64,000 bases of DNA. Origin: Astrocystis sublimbata. Taxonomy: Eukaryota; Ascomycota; Sordariomycetes; Xylariales; Xylariaceae. Numbering within the stretch: the stretch's first letter is position 1; each line of letters opens with the position of its first letter. The position numbers were made by a program, and so were the translations under genes. The notes below the pieces were generated by a model, which worked only from the letters and a program-made list of their open reading frames with translations, did not search any database and had not been told where the DNA came from. The stretch covers positions 1 through 64,000 of the forward strand of contig JAJNNY010000035.1 of the NCBI GenBank assembly GCA_022453515.1, given 5' to 3'. Shown one piece after another: positions 12,164 to 24,200 of this stretch.

Positions 12164-13372
12164 ATGAGTGATCCAATCCGCTGGCAGGCCGAGCATAGCC
12201 AAGGCACCTCTAAATACAGGGCCTCGTGCGATTCCTGCAACGAGGCTAAGGTCCGATGCAGCCAGGAGAAACCTACTTGTGCCCGGTGCCAGAAGTCTCA
12301 ACGCACCTGCATATACGGTCTCTCGCGTCGTTCACATAGATCGGCCAACCGCCCTGGGGCGTCTAATCATGAACAACAAGAGAAGCAGCAGCAAAAACAA
12401 CAGCAAAATATAGATCAATGGCAGCATCCCGAACAGCAGCAGCCGATGAGCACCCCGAGCTCCAATGCAACAAACACGCAGACCAATGGCACTCAGTCCC
12501 CAATTGATATTGGAGATAACATCCACGTTACACCGTGGATGTCCCTCCTCGCCTTCCCGGAGAACACTAGCCTGGATTCGGGGATTGGTGCAAATCTCTT
12601 CTCAGGGTCACCATCGCTAGTCAACACAGTACTCCAGGATCAAAACGGTGGACTTGATCTTGGCCTGAGTGCATCTGACTTCTCTGACATGGGGCTGGAA
12701 ATCCCGTCAGGTATGGATCTCACACTATCCACGCCAAGTGGGGAGTCTGCGTTGGGAAATGAAGGTTCTGGGTGTCGTACCTCCAGGTTCATGTTGAAAC
12801 TAGCATCAACAGCAGTACCTCTATTTGGCCAAGGATATCCCCTCGATGTCCAACTTTCGCATCTCAAGACAGCATTGACCTTTGCCGAGGAAAGTCTGAG
12901 ACTTAGTCGGACCGACTGCGACGACATTGTGCCGTTGATCATCAGCACACTTGTATGCAGCATCATCAAAGGGTTTGAGAAGTCGTTGGAGGCACTGAAT
13001 GAGCCCGGGGAGGCCGACACCGAGTCGCCTAACATCGCGACTACACAGCAACCCCAGTTCAGCTGGGGCGCTTTACGAATCGATGACAGCACGGAGCTGG
13101 CATTACTGAAGCGGCACATGTGGCTAGTTCAGTTCCAGCGAGTAGGGGCCGTCCTACAAGGCATGCAGGACCGCACCAAGGGAATGAAACATGAGCAGAT
13201 GGACCAAGCCATCGCGCAGCAGATACTGGTGTCGAATCACATGCATATGTGGCTTGAGCAGCGTGCACATAATGTTAAGCAGAAGTTCACGATGGCTACG
13301 GGCGACCCATCATCAAAGACTGAACCTCATTCATTTCCGAAGGTGAACCAGTTGATGATGCCACATCAGTGA
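12164..13372 (+). CDS. Zn2Cys6 transcription factor, AflR type, cluster regulator
   Basis: 402 aa in one exon from the chosen ATG (10 residues longer from 12134). The N-terminus has a zinc cluster with spacing C-x2-C-x6-C-x6-C-x2-C-x6-C, starting at SCDSCNEAKVRC and ending at RTCIYG, followed by a basic linker. This is the AflR class of fungal binuclear zinc proteins. A Gln-rich stretch (about residues 70-95) follows, then a largely acidic and Ser/Thr-rich middle, and a helical C-terminal region from about 210 like the AflR family domain. Such proteins bind CGG-containing sites and switch on their own cluster. It ends only 27 bp from the end of the convergent cupin gene, so the two transcripts probably overlap at their 3' ends. 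Confidence 0.9.
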   Translation: MSDPIRWQAEHSQGTSKYRASCDSCNEAKVRCSQEKPTCARCQKSQRTCIYGLSRRSHRSANRPGASNHEQQEKQQQKQQQNIDQWQHPEQQQPMSTPSSNATNTQTNGTQSPIDIGDNIHVTPWMSLLAFPENTSLDSGIGANLFSGSPSLVNTVLQDQNGGLDLGLSASDFSDMGLEIPSGMDLTLSTPSGESALGNEGSGCRTSRFMLKLASTAVPLFGQGYPLDVQLSHLKTALTFAEESLRLSRTDCDDIVPLIISTLVCSIIKGFEKSLEALNEPGEADTESPNIATTQQPQFSWGALRIDDSTELALLKRHMWLVQFQRVGAVLQGMQDRTKGMKHEQMDQAIAQQILVSNHMHMWLEQRAHNVKQKFTMATGDPSSKTEPHSFPKVNQLMMPHQ

Positions 13373-13399
13373 TAGTCATCTAGCTACAAACTCAGTCTC

Positions 13400-14105
13400 T
13401 TAATGCTTGGCATGAACATAGTCCTTCTCCATCTCACCCAGGAACTCTTGGACAATCTCGCCGTTGACCTTGAGCGGTGCAACATCTAACAATATGAAAA
13501 CCATGCGCCCAGGCTTCTCCTCGTCCAAGTTCTTCCACATGTGCATACAGCCTCGATTGACGCCTATTATAGTCAGACATTTCTGAGTGTGAACAAAAAT
13601 ACGGTAGTGGGGATCTGTCTTACTCATGTCTCCAGGTAACATCACCTTCTTCTCGCCGCTGTCTAGGGTAAGCTGGAACTTGCCCTCAATGACCACGCCG
13701 TAGTCAATTGACATAGCCCGATGAATGGGCGACTCCATGCCCGGGGCAAAATCAATGAGGCGGACGCAGCTGCCATTGGGCACGTGAATAGGAGGCTAGG
13801 AGGTGGAGAAAAAGATAAGTCAGTGTCTATTCTCTCTCTTATCTATACAAAGACGGAAATATCATCATAAGTACCTCGTTCTCTCTCGCGAATACGACAT
13901 CTTTATCATCGTTCATGTCCACAGGGCAGTCGCGAGTGCTGTAGATGATGTTTGCGGCAGCCTCGCCGTCTACCAACAGGCGATGATGGTCACCTGCATC
14001 ATCAGCGATGAAAACTCCCTTGCCATCGGTGTTGTGGCCTGTGATGAGGCGGTGAATGGGACGAAGACCGTCGGCGGGGAATTTGGTAATTGCTCCTTTA
14101 ACCAT
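13400..14105 (-). CDS. cupin-domain protein
   Basis: Two exons (14105-13875 and 13795-13400; intron 79 nt) give 208 aa. The first half contains [18 protein letters not shown]. The second contains a single cupin barrel, with [17 protein letters not shown] giving His/Tyr/Glu positions of cupin motif 1, and [13 protein letters not shown] plus GCMHMW later. No signal peptide is seen, so the protein is likely cytosolic. A small cupin of this kind is a standard member of fungal salicylaldehyde-type PKS clusters (VirC/FogC class in the vir and fog clusters), where it works with SDRs to turn the PKS product into the aromatic aldehyde. The family is clear; the exact reaction here is inferred. Confidence 0.85.
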
Positions 14106-15125
14106 GGCGATCGATTTTCCCTTGGTGATTTGTGTGTTGATCGGTGACTCTATTTCTTTGTATGAAAGCGATGAGTGTTTAGAGAACTATAAAATGATTC
14201 TGTCAAATATTTATGAACTTCTCTCCGCAGGCTGGAGACTTTTATCTTTCTTTTTTGTCTTGTTGTGTCATCTACAAATTCCGGCTTATTGGCGCTCCAC
14301 TCATTGAGATAGCCGGACTCCGGGCCTGTCGGGATCGGCGTGGGACCTCAATTGGGCACGGACATGTGCATCATCATATTTTCCCCGACTGATACGCTAA
14401 CTCTCCATGACAATAGAATGCCCGATGTTGTAGAAAGACCAAGCAAGCACGCCGCTTACTATTAATCATTCATGACTGATCATTGAACAATGTTTAGAAT
14501 ACCAAATCTAAAAAAAAACAGATAGAAATGTTTATGAAGATATCAATTCATTAAGAAAAGACAATATTATTATGAAATCAACACTAACTTTTATTGCTAA
14601 TTGTCGAAAGACGAATGCGCCGCCAATCGATCTAGCCATTGGTGTGTGCTCCTTATGTGTGTGCACGCTACTTTGTACCTGGAATCGTACAGTCTGTGTA
14701 CAAGGTGGCCGTATTCCACACGGTGTAGTCTAACTTCCCACGCTAATGGCTAGAATATTTCCAAATATAAGCTCTTGGCCTTTGGCTATAGTTTATTTAC
14801 ATAATAAACATTTTATGAATACGAGTACTCCTCTTCATTTACTCCATACTTTTTGATAAATATATGAGTGATTATACTATGGACGCGAAGTTTATGAGCA
14901 AGTGTCTAGAACACTGTGGAATGTCGGATGTGTTACATTTTGAATGGTTATCATCTTCCTATGAGATACTGACCCAGCGATAGTAATTATCAATATGCAA
15001 AGGTTATTTAGATAATCTATTTTGAATGGTCTAGGTTTGCTAACCCCCAGACTACTTATGTAGGTAGTTATTATTTTAAATTTTGCTGGGCACTCTAAGA
15101 AGAGGCATTGTTTGTGAGTACCATT
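14106..15125. other. AT-rich intergenic region
   Basis: The cupin promoter (right end of that gene) followed by an AT-rich stretch, about 14460-15070, with no open frame of interest. Its composition is clearly more AT-rich than the flanking genes. No repeat or mobile-element ends were recognised. Confidence 0.4.
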
Positions 15126-16244
15126 TCAGTCTCCTGAAGTTTCCTGATTGATGAGCGAAGATATCATCGGATTTATAAGCTCGAGAACATCCAGCAAGTT
15201 CTTCCATAACTTGATCTGGGCCTGGGTACCTTCTGCGCTTCGCACAAATGGAGACAGAGCTGAACTGCCAACCCGAAAAGTAAGCTACGTAACACGAGAC
15301 GAAGGTGAATAAATCAATAGAATACCACTTACTCATCGATGCGGGAATCGTTCAAGTATCGCCCGTGACTCTCTGGACATGGAACAATCGCGGCCACGAG
15401 TGCTCGACCACCAACCTCAGCTGTGCGGGCGGTTGCGTTTTTCAACAAATCGAGAGCCATGCGCGTGGGCCCTTTGATAGCATTAACGAGACCCGAGTCA
15501 CAGTAGCCCGGCGTAAATGAGTTAATAATGACGTCAGTCCTCTGGATCTGAGCTGCCATCTCTCTGACCAGAAGGATCTCCATCAATTTCGATATCATGT
15601 AGCTTTCAATGACACATGAGTTAATGTTCCAGTCTGTATTACAGGACACAAACTAACCGTTGGTGCATATTTGCGGTCCTTTGATCACTGAGAACCTTGA
15701 ATAGGTTTTCTTCCTCCCACTTCGGCAGGTTGAACATGACATGGCGATCTGATGACACGAAACTGATTCGGGCGTAAGTGCTTTGGGCTTCGGCCGAAGC
15801 TTTCAGAATTGGCAAAAGAAGGAATGCTAGATAGAAAGTGTTTATCACATTGACTGTGAGGTGGCTTTCGAATCCTTCAAGTGTCGAGAACTTATGTGTG
15901 TAGATACCGGCATTCAATAATACAGCGTCTAGAGAAACCAACTTTTCCATGCGTCTAGCGAATGACTCAACAGAGGAATGAGATGACATATCCAATTCTT
16001 CGACAATAACCGCTCCGTGTCGTCCCGTGGAAGCTTCAAGATCACGTAACGCAGTGTATCCCTTTTCTGTGGAGCGGACGGCAAGGATGATGGTTTTGGT
16101 ACGCAGTCGAAGCAAATGGCGAGCGGCTTCTAGGCCCAAACCTCTGTTTGAACCAGTAATGATAATCGTCTGACCACTGAAGTCATACGTTGGAAGAGGT
16201 ATGGTGACGAACAGCTGAGACCATAGGAATGAGAGGGCAGACAT
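15126..16244 (-). CDS. short-chain dehydrogenase/reductase (retinol dehydrogenase-like), cluster SDR 1
   Basis: Three exons (16244-15658, 15602-15333, 15264-15126) encode 331 aa. The NAD(P) site is IIITGSNRGLGLEAARH (TGxxxGxG), preceded by a short hydrophobic N-terminus. LLNAG is the NNAG equivalent, FVSSDRH holds the catalytic serine, and the first splice junction builds RYMISK, the YxxxK pair. The C-terminus after the last intron is PFVRSAEGTQAQ... and ends at 15126; a reading that continues the middle frame without the last splice would miss it. Fungal enzymes of this subgroup oxidise or reduce polyketide alcohol/ketone groups. In salicylaldehyde clusters several SDRs oxidise hydroxyls to allow aldol ring closure; this protein is a good candidate for one such step. 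Confidence 0.88.
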
Positions 16245-16810
16245 GGTGTTGGCCTTATCAGCTGGGAAATAAAACCGATCTGTCTAAGTTTCATCGACGC
16301 TAGTACCAAATCTTCGGCATGTATCCTTGGGTTTGGTTCGTGTTATACTTTGATCAAATGAAATCAATGAGCACTCATGAAGTTATAAGCCAGACATGTC
16401 TGCGTTTCTGAGAATTGTCGGGAATCTGACCTTCGCTGGTGGAGTACATTGCCGAGAGCCGGTATTTTGCCATTGATCTCCCGGTGGCTGTCCTGATGGA
16501 CAGAGATCCTCGTTTTGGGCTTGTATCGGAAATATACATGGCTGTGTTGAATAATTATCAAAATTTCCATGGCCTACTAGGCACTATTTGTTGTGAATTG
16601 CAGACCCTACGCAGAATTCACCGTGCAGCTAGACTATTCTGCAGGATTTCAAGACCATCCCGATCGCTTCAGAGCAAGAGCTGAAATTGCACTCTATAAG
16701 TGGTGCGCAGTATATTCGTGGTGAGTTATGTCGTATCATCTATTGTAGTGTGCTTCAGGCCCCTGTACTCGACAACAAATCTGTGTTTTAGTCTCATTTG
16801 GTACTCTGAT
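16245..16810. other. intergenic between SDR 1 and SDR 2
   Basis: SDR 1 promoter and SDR 2 3' flank. No credible coding sequence; the open frame at 16439-16684 has no domain and no conservation cue. Confidence 0.45.
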
Positions 16811-17759
16811 TCAGCAGGTTTGCACCTGAAGCGTCATTCCACCGTCAACTATCCATCCCACGCCAGTGACATAGCTCGATCGCGGGCTGGTCATAAATAC
16901 GACCACATCTGCAATCTCTTCAGGTGATGCAATTCGGCGTAACGGGATAACAGAGTCCATCATTCCGGACAAGTTTGGGTTGCTATCCATAGCATCTTGT
17001 ACCATTGGCGTACGTGTCCATCCAGGACAGATGGCATTGACGCGGATCTGATGCTGTGCAAGATCTAAAGCTAAGCACTTGGGCGTCAATAATCAATAAA
17101 ATATTGGAATGATGCCAAGATAGCTTACCAGAGCTCTTAGTCAGACCAATGACAGCATGCTTTGTCGTTACATAGGATGATACCTCAGGAGTTGCCATGT
17201 ACGAGTTCGCAGACCCTAGGTTGAGAATCACGCCACGGCCGATCTCACGCTGCACCCCTCTGATGGTCATCGTGGTTACGCTCTGTTTCTTCATCACGGG
17301 TGTGACAGCTTGGATACAGTTCAGGGTTCCGATTATGTTGACTTGCCAGAAGCGGTTCATCTCGGCTGGGCTCACTTGGTCAACGGGTTGATGCTCTTTG
17401 ACGCCAATGCCAGCGCTGTTTACGAGACAGTCGATCCGTCCGAACTGTTCGATGGCTTTCACGATCAGCTCTTTAACGCTCGAAGCGTCGGTCACATCTA
17501 CAGCCACTGCAATCGCCTTGAATTCCGGGCTGGTCGCAAGGCCTTCCGCCTCCTGGGCCGTTTTCAGGGCAGAGTCATAGTTCAAATCTGCTACTATAAC
17601 GCCACGTGCACCCTCTGATGCGTAGGCAAGGATGCTTGCTTTTCCAATGCCACTTCCTAGTGAGAGGTTAGTTTCAGTTTCACCAAGAATGGAAGAAACT
17701 GGAGAGTGCTACACACCGGCCCCTGTAACCAGGGCGACACCGTAGAAGTGAGGCGCCAT
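16811..17759 (-). CDS. short-chain dehydrogenase (classical SDR), cluster SDR 2
   Basis: Three exons (17759-17717, 17656-17129, 17070-16811) total 831 nt and give 276 aa. The first intron splits the glycine motif, giving ALVTGAGSGIGKAS. Then come VADLNYD (acidic residue after strand 2), DCLVNSAGIG (NNAG position), LNLGSANSYM (catalytic Ser), SSYVTTKHA (YxxxK) and the C-terminal RVNAICPGWTRTPMV, ending with GVGWIVDGG. This is a standard soluble classical SDR, close to 3-oxoacyl-ACP reductase or toluene-diol dehydrogenase types. A CCGGCAA site lies at 18000-18006, about 240 bp upstream. The family and exon model are strong; the substrate is inferred to be a PKS-derived alcohol or aldehyde. Confidence 0.9.
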
Positions 17760-19184
17760 GGGTATCTCCAGGATGATGTGAGAGAACGGTGTGTGAGTAT
17801 AGACAAGAACACAACGCTCCAGGCGTTTCTCTGTGGTCTTTGCCCTAGACCAATTTCCAACGACGTAAGTTCTTTCCTGGAGGACAACATTTCGACCAAG
17901 TCGGGGATGCTGACCCGAGAGTTCCGTGCCGGGAATTTATGTTTCTAGTTTAGCGTGCCCGATGAATATCCTCAAGTGGGTGGGGTTTCCCGGCTTTCCC
18001 CCGGCAACTCGGTCGTCGATCTCCGGGTGAACCAAAGCCGGGGCGATGTTCTTGGCAATAAATCTAGATTCACACTCTATTACTAAGCTTCGCCTATGCC
18101 TTTGACGACCTTTTCCGACACTAACACCCTTGAATTAAATCTGAATTCCTCACGCACCCCCTATCAACAAGCACACACCAAACTTTAAAACTATAGAATT
18201 GGGTGCATAGACCCTGTCTAGTGTACTTGGCGTTTCGGTACCGAAAAAGTCTCACACGGCTTAGATATTGAAAGGGACTAGGGACATTGACAATCTCGGC
18301 TGGTCCTCCATCCCGCCCATACTACAAGCCGAGCTAATCATCGTGACAACTGTAGTGCAAATGCAAGGTTACTCCTCCAGGTAATTTCTAACTCAAGTGA
18401 CGACTTTGATACAAGAACATGTATTATAACGCACTTAGCATCCCTATGTTATACTTAGTCACGTCAAGTATGTCTTGATTTGTATATAACAATTGGTGGG
18501 ACTGAATAGTCCTCGTTGGGAGTTTCATGCTGCAAGATAGATTAGTTTTGTCGGAGGAGAGGCCCTAATGACCACTTAGGAGTTTGAGTTTTTGTTGATT
18601 TCTCAAACAATACGTTTACAGAATAATGCCGTCGTACCATTCGGATTTTCGAGGATTTAAGGCTTTTTGATTGGGGGAATACCCGTTTATATAGCCGCCT
18701 AAAGCAGCCTTACATCATATCTTACATTACACTTGTCTGTTTTGTGTTTTCGTCTTCAAGAAGTGGCTCTTATTGTTAAGTAAGTTGATGTGCTATCTTG
18801 GTCGACAAGCTTGGCTGGAAGGTAGCTAAGTAAAGAACATAAAGATTTGCTAGATACAGAGACGGCGGGTGAGATATCCATCACTTAGCCAAGTGCTTGT
18901 CAAGTACATGCTTGCACCATACGCTGGAGTACATCGACCATACACTCATACATTTTGCTGCAGTGGTAATTGGCATACGGCAAGATCTTGTTACGAAATC
19001 GTATCACTAGGCCCAAATATTCACTGTTTCATTACAGTTCAACGCACTATTACTGGTCATCGCACTTAAATGCTATAGAGCTCGTTGCCTAGTGAGATGT
19101 ATACTATTGGAATGGCCTATGTTGTCGATCTTAACTTGTTTAGGCCGAATTCCCGCGTGAAGAGCCAGTCCTGCCCAACTCCTG
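17760..19184. other. intergenic, SDR 2 promoter and SDR 3 3' flank
   Basis: About 1.4 kb without a supported gene. It contains CCCGGCAACTCGG at 17999-18011, which includes the TTGCCGG core (other strand) seen in other cluster promoters. The open frame at 18869-19069 shows no domain. Confidence 0.4.
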
Positions 19185-20467
19185 TCAGCACTCAATGTCT
19201 TTCATAGTCATCATGTCAGACAGATATGTACGTACCCAAAAGGTTACCGGGAAAAAAGCATTACCAAAGCGCACCTCGCCCGCCCGGGCACCGGTCCAGA
19301 ACCAAGCCCGAGGACTGGCCCGCATCACCTCGGCGACGACTGAGCGCGCATATTCCGCCGGTGTGGTGGTCGCTGATTTGATGTTAGTGTTATTAATCAA
19401 ACAGGAATGTGGCCGGGGTGGCGTAAAAGCGCACCTGGGGTTCTGCTTATGTGGCTCTGAAATTCTTTCTCCAGCGGCTGGTAGTAGGAATCCTCGGGAA
19501 GCTTTCGGAGCGACGTCTGATCCCGCTTCAAGATGTTCGTACCAACTTCACCGGAGATAACATTGATGACTTTCACACTGCAAATCTCATGTCAGCTTTT
19601 GTAAGGTCTAGTTCCGAATGTTGGTTGACCAGTATCCTTAGATACGACTGCTTACTCAAATGGTTTCATCTCGACTCTGAGTGTATTGCCCCAGTGGTGC
19701 AGAGCAGCCTTCGTGGCATTATAGCTAGCTTTGGATACCATTAAACATAATCTTCGAGACTTCTGTGTATGAAAGATGGGGCAGGTTACCTCCATATACG
19801 TAGGGGACGACGCCACCCACACTACCAATGTTGACGACAGTGCCTTTTGAGCGTATGAGTAATGGATGGAATACTTTGACCATCCGCATAGGACCAAAAA
19901 CATTGACAGCAAACATCTTCTCGACCTCTTTCACGTCGGTATCAATAGCCGTCATAGTATAGCCTGTTTGCGGGCTAGTCAATACTGGGAGTAGTGGTAC
20001 AAGGGTCTCCCACTTACAGATGCCCCTGAATCATCAGGGTGGCATTAGTATACTGTACCTGAATACCGGAAAAGGCTTCAACTCACGCGCAGTTCACCAA
20101 AACGTCCAGGCTTGAATTCGTTTGGATGGAGATAGCCTCTTTTAGACCAGCAACCTCGTCATCTTTCGTCACATCTGATGAAAAGGTATGAACATCCATG
20201 TCGGTCAGATGCTCCCGTGACTCGTGGGCCAAGACTGTAGTAAAAACATTGAATCCTAGAAACCTCAGTCAGTTCTTTGCCTTTAGCTTCGTGTCAATAT
20301 TTCTGGATGACGTACCCTGAGACTTGAACTCAACCGCTAGCGCATGGCCTATGCCCCCTTTGCCGCATCTGTATCCCTCACCGTAAGCAGGCAACCTCAT
20401 CCGGTGATGCATGCTTGGAATATTACCCTGTGATTAGCACTGAGCGCTGGTGCTTCTCCGTTGCCAT
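19185..20467 (-). CDS. short-chain dehydrogenase (Ayr1-like), cluster SDR 3
   Basis: Eight exons can be joined in phase: 20467-20427, 20368-20316, 20255-20087, an 8-nt microexon 20025-20018, 19963-19790, 19728-19656, 19577-19435 and 19372-19185, totalling 849 nt and 282 aa. Motifs: SVLITGCGKGGIGHA, VLVNCAG (completed only by the microexon), VVNIGSVGG (Ser), SYNATKAAL (YxxxK), then VISGEVGTNI. The C-terminus WFWTGARAGEVRF...VRTYLSDMM is hydrophobic, as in 1-acyl-dihydroxyacetone-phosphate reductase (Ayr1) relatives. It is transcribed away from the PKS across a ~740-bp shared promoter, so co-regulation is likely. The likely job is an oxidoreduction on the polyketide; the primary-metabolism role of Ayr1 is less likely in this setting. 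Confidence 0.87.
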
Positions 20468-21210
20468 GATCAGAAGCTGAAGGAGCCTATAGTCCGAAAG
20501 AAACTCGTAGAAGATTCGGTTCTAGACAGGACACAAGCCGCTTCGAGGATGTGAAGTGGCACGCAACACCTACTTAATACAATAAGCTATGCGGTTGTCC
20601 ATTTTTAATACCATTGGGCACTTCGTTAAACCTTGATCCATTAGAACTTTGTCGGTGACCCTGTGTTCCCGAAATACCCTGAAGAGCTTTTGACTTGAAA
20701 TTGATTATCAATAGCCATTTTGTTGAGCTTATGGTGTACGAATGACCGGTGATAACACATGTCCGACATTTCCCGCTTCAAATAGACAAGGAACTAATGC
20801 CGAGATGACTGCATTTTCATTTTTGCCCCGGAAGTAGATGGGACTGTACGTGTTACTATCACTGTCACTCAAGCCTGTGCAATTTTAGTCTTTTCGGCTT
20901 CCGCTATCTGGGTACCCGGTGAAGAAGATGATCTTTCGGGCTCCAGATAATTCTACACAATGCTGTTGCCGGAAAGCTTGGATTCTGTAGGAGTTTGTTA
21001 TCTGCCGGTGCATTTCTTACAATTGTCGAACCCCTATCTGAACGATATTATGAACATATTAGGTAAGAGCATTTGCCGGACGTAGAATACAGAGCTCGTA
21101 TATATCTCGTATATGGGTCAAATCCATTCTTTTTCTGACTTACATTTTCTAGGGTATCTTGATACAAGCTCCAGCGGCGCCAAGTTCTTTCAGTCCTATA
21201 AATTTGAATT
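20468..21210. promoter_or_regulatory. bidirectional promoter between SDR 3 and the HR-PKS
   Basis: A 743-bp divergent intergenic region. TTGCCGGA occurs at 20966-20973 and again at 21073-21080, with CTGCCGGT between them at 21002-21009. A TATATA lies near 21098, about 110 bp before the PKS ATG. Such CGG-type sites are the kind bound by Zn2Cys6 regulators like the one at 12164. No coding sequence is seen. Confidence 0.5.
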
Positions 21211-24200
21211 ATGGCCCCATATATGCTTCCAAGCGACTCTTCTAAGTCAGATGAAAGCTACTGCGAGCCTATAGCAATATGTGGTATTGGTATGATGTCT
21301 TCGAAATCCACGCAGATGCTTCAAGTGATTTGATTTGCTGACAGAAACATAGGTTGCCGCTTGCCGGGGCAGGCGTCGAACCCTCGTACCCTTTGGGAAC
21401 TCGTTTCAAACGCAAGGTCTGCGTGCAGGAGAGTCCCGAGCTCAAGGTTCAACGTCGATGGTTTCTACCATCCAGAGGGCAAGGATCGCGCCGGCAGCAT
21501 CAGCATGGATGGAGGTTATTTTCTCGACGAAGACATTCGCAAGTTTGAGAACTCTTTCTTTGGCATTAACAATCTAGGCAAGTTTACTGTTAATGTCAGA
21601 GTCTTTGATTATCATCGCTTATTATTGACTGTTTTCAGAGGCCACATACATGGATCCACAACAGCGAAAACTCCTAGAGACGGTGTATGAGTGCTTTGAG
21701 AATGCGGGTGTCACTCTTGACCACGCATCGGGGTCGAATACTGGATGTTACGTTGGAAACTTCACATTCGACTATATGGTTATGCAGATGCGAGATCCAG
21801 ATTAGTGAGTCAAGTTTGTGGTTTGGTGGTGTGCCGTATCACTAACGGCCACTGTAGTTTGAGTCGTTATTCTGCAACAGGTCTTGGCACTACGATTCTC
21901 TCGAACCGTATCAGCCATGTCTTCAATCTTACGGGACCAAGGTAAGTCCCGTAACTTTGCTAAGTTAGAAAACCGTGCTCATAGAAAACGACAGTCTAGT
22001 GATGGATACGGCCTGTTCGTCGTCACTCTACTGTCTTCATGCAGCTTGCACGGCACTAGAACAAGGCGAATGCGATGCGGCCATCGTTGCTGGCGCCAAT
22101 CTTATTCAATCAGCAGAGCAACATATGGCAACGATGAAGGCTGGTGTACTTTCCCCCACATCTGCATGTCACACATTCGACGCCTCTGCCGACGGTTACG
22201 GCCGAGGTGAAGGGATTGGGGCACTCTATCTCAAAAGACTTTCGGATGCTCTAAGAGACGGTGACCCCGTCCGTAGCGTGATTCGCAGCTCGGCAATCAA
22301 TGCGTAAGCAAAACCTGGCATCCAGCCAGACATCAAACTGATTTAACGATGATTAGGAATGGTCATACCTCTGGCATCACTCTACCAAGTGCCGCTGGTC
22401 AATCGGCCGTTATCCGAAAAGCCATGGAAAAGGGGGGCATTTGTCCTGATGACATTACCTATGTGGAATGTCATGGCACCGGCACGAAAGTTGGAGACGC
22501 CATCGAACTTGATGGTTTGGCTGACGTCTTCAAGCGCCGGCCTGAGCAACCTCTTTACATTGGGTCTATCAAGAGCAATATTGGCCACTCTGAAGCGGCT
22601 AGTGGTATCTCTAGTGTGATCAAGGCAACACTGGCCTTGGAGCACGGCAAGATCCCGCCAACCTACGGCTTGGAAAACATCAATCCGAAATTGAGACTTG
22701 GCGAGAGGAACTTCGAAATTCCAACCAAGACAATAGATTGGCCAGAGAGATCGCCACGACGAGTTGGTGTTAACTCTTTTGGTTATGGTCAGTTTCACTA
22801 CGAAGTTGGATGTGAATATTTCCGTTGAAAGTTGAGTAAAGCTAATTAAGATCATAGGAGGGGCCAATGCTCATGTGATTATCGAGGAGCCACCCGAGAG
22901 GACGAAATTTCTCAACGAGCCAATCACACAATCCTCCGTTCTTTTGCCACTCTCTGCCGCGACACATGAGTCTCTTGAGGCGAGAGAGCAGGATTTCCAG
23001 CGTTTCGATTTCGAAGGCGTGGATCTGGACGACCTGGCTCACACTCTGGGATCGCGGAGAACGCACTTCTTAGAACGGGGTTTCATCTTGGCCTCGCGAA
23101 ATGAGACGATTGCCAACGCATTCAAGCAACGGACATTCAAAAAAGCACCGAGGTCTGTTACCAGCGCTCTATCTCTCCCTTTCGCTTTCGTTTTCACTGG
23201 CCAGGGGTCTCAATGGCCCGGTATGTGCCGCGAGCTTTTCTCCGAATTCCAGATCTTTCGAGAAACGATGATTGAAATGGAAACGGTTTTGAAAACGATA
23301 CCTAATGCTCCTGACTGGCTATTAGCGGATGCCATTCTGGATGACAGCCCGACCCTCATCAATAAGCCAGAGCGATCCCAGGCTTGCTGTACAGCGGTTC
23401 AGATTGCCCTCGTGCGCTTATTGGAGTCTTGGGATATTTTACCCGAAACAACTGTTGGCCACTCATCTGGTGAAATTGCGGCTGCATTCGCTGCGGGGCA
23501 CCTTTCCGCTGCAGAAGCAATTGTCATTGCCTATTACCGGGGATACTGTGCCACTAAGAACCCCCAAGCTGGAGCTATGATGGCGGTTGGACTATCGGAG
23601 GCCGCTGTCAACGACGAAATCTCCCTCGCGGGAGTTCAATCAAACGTCTGTGTTGGCTGTGTCAACTCTCCTGACGGAGTTACTGTTTCTGGTGACGAGG
23701 AGCACATTGACCTGCTTTTGGTGCATCTACAGCAAAAGAAGGTCTTTGCACGGAAGCTGAAGACAGGGGGTCAAGCCTACCACTCGCACCATATGCTGGC
23801 CATCGGCCCCGAGTATCAAAGGCTTCTAGACCAGGTGTTGCCTACTTTGGATCCGTCTGTAAAGCAGCCACTAGGACCTCGTGTCGTGTCTTCAGTGTCA
23901 GGGACAATAAAAGCGTCCGGATTCAACAGCGCTTACTGGCGCACCAACTTGGAAAGCAAAGTACGGTTTTCCTCTGCTATCGAAAACATCAACAGTATTT
24001 CGGAGCATTTCCTTATCGAGCTGGGCCCTCATACAACCATGGAGCTGCCCATCAAACAAACGTTAGCCAATTCAGGGGCAGAGTCGAGATACGATGGGCC
24101 GATCAAGCGCAATGTCAACTCCGCCGAGCAAGCAATGACCTTCGCAGGTAATCTTTGGCTTAGAGGGTTTGACATCAACTGGGCTAAAGTGAACGGCCTA

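Noticed and set aside
12640..13119. 159-codon frame opposite the regulator gene
   Set aside because: Shadow of the AflR-type gene, whose zinc cluster and frame are clear.
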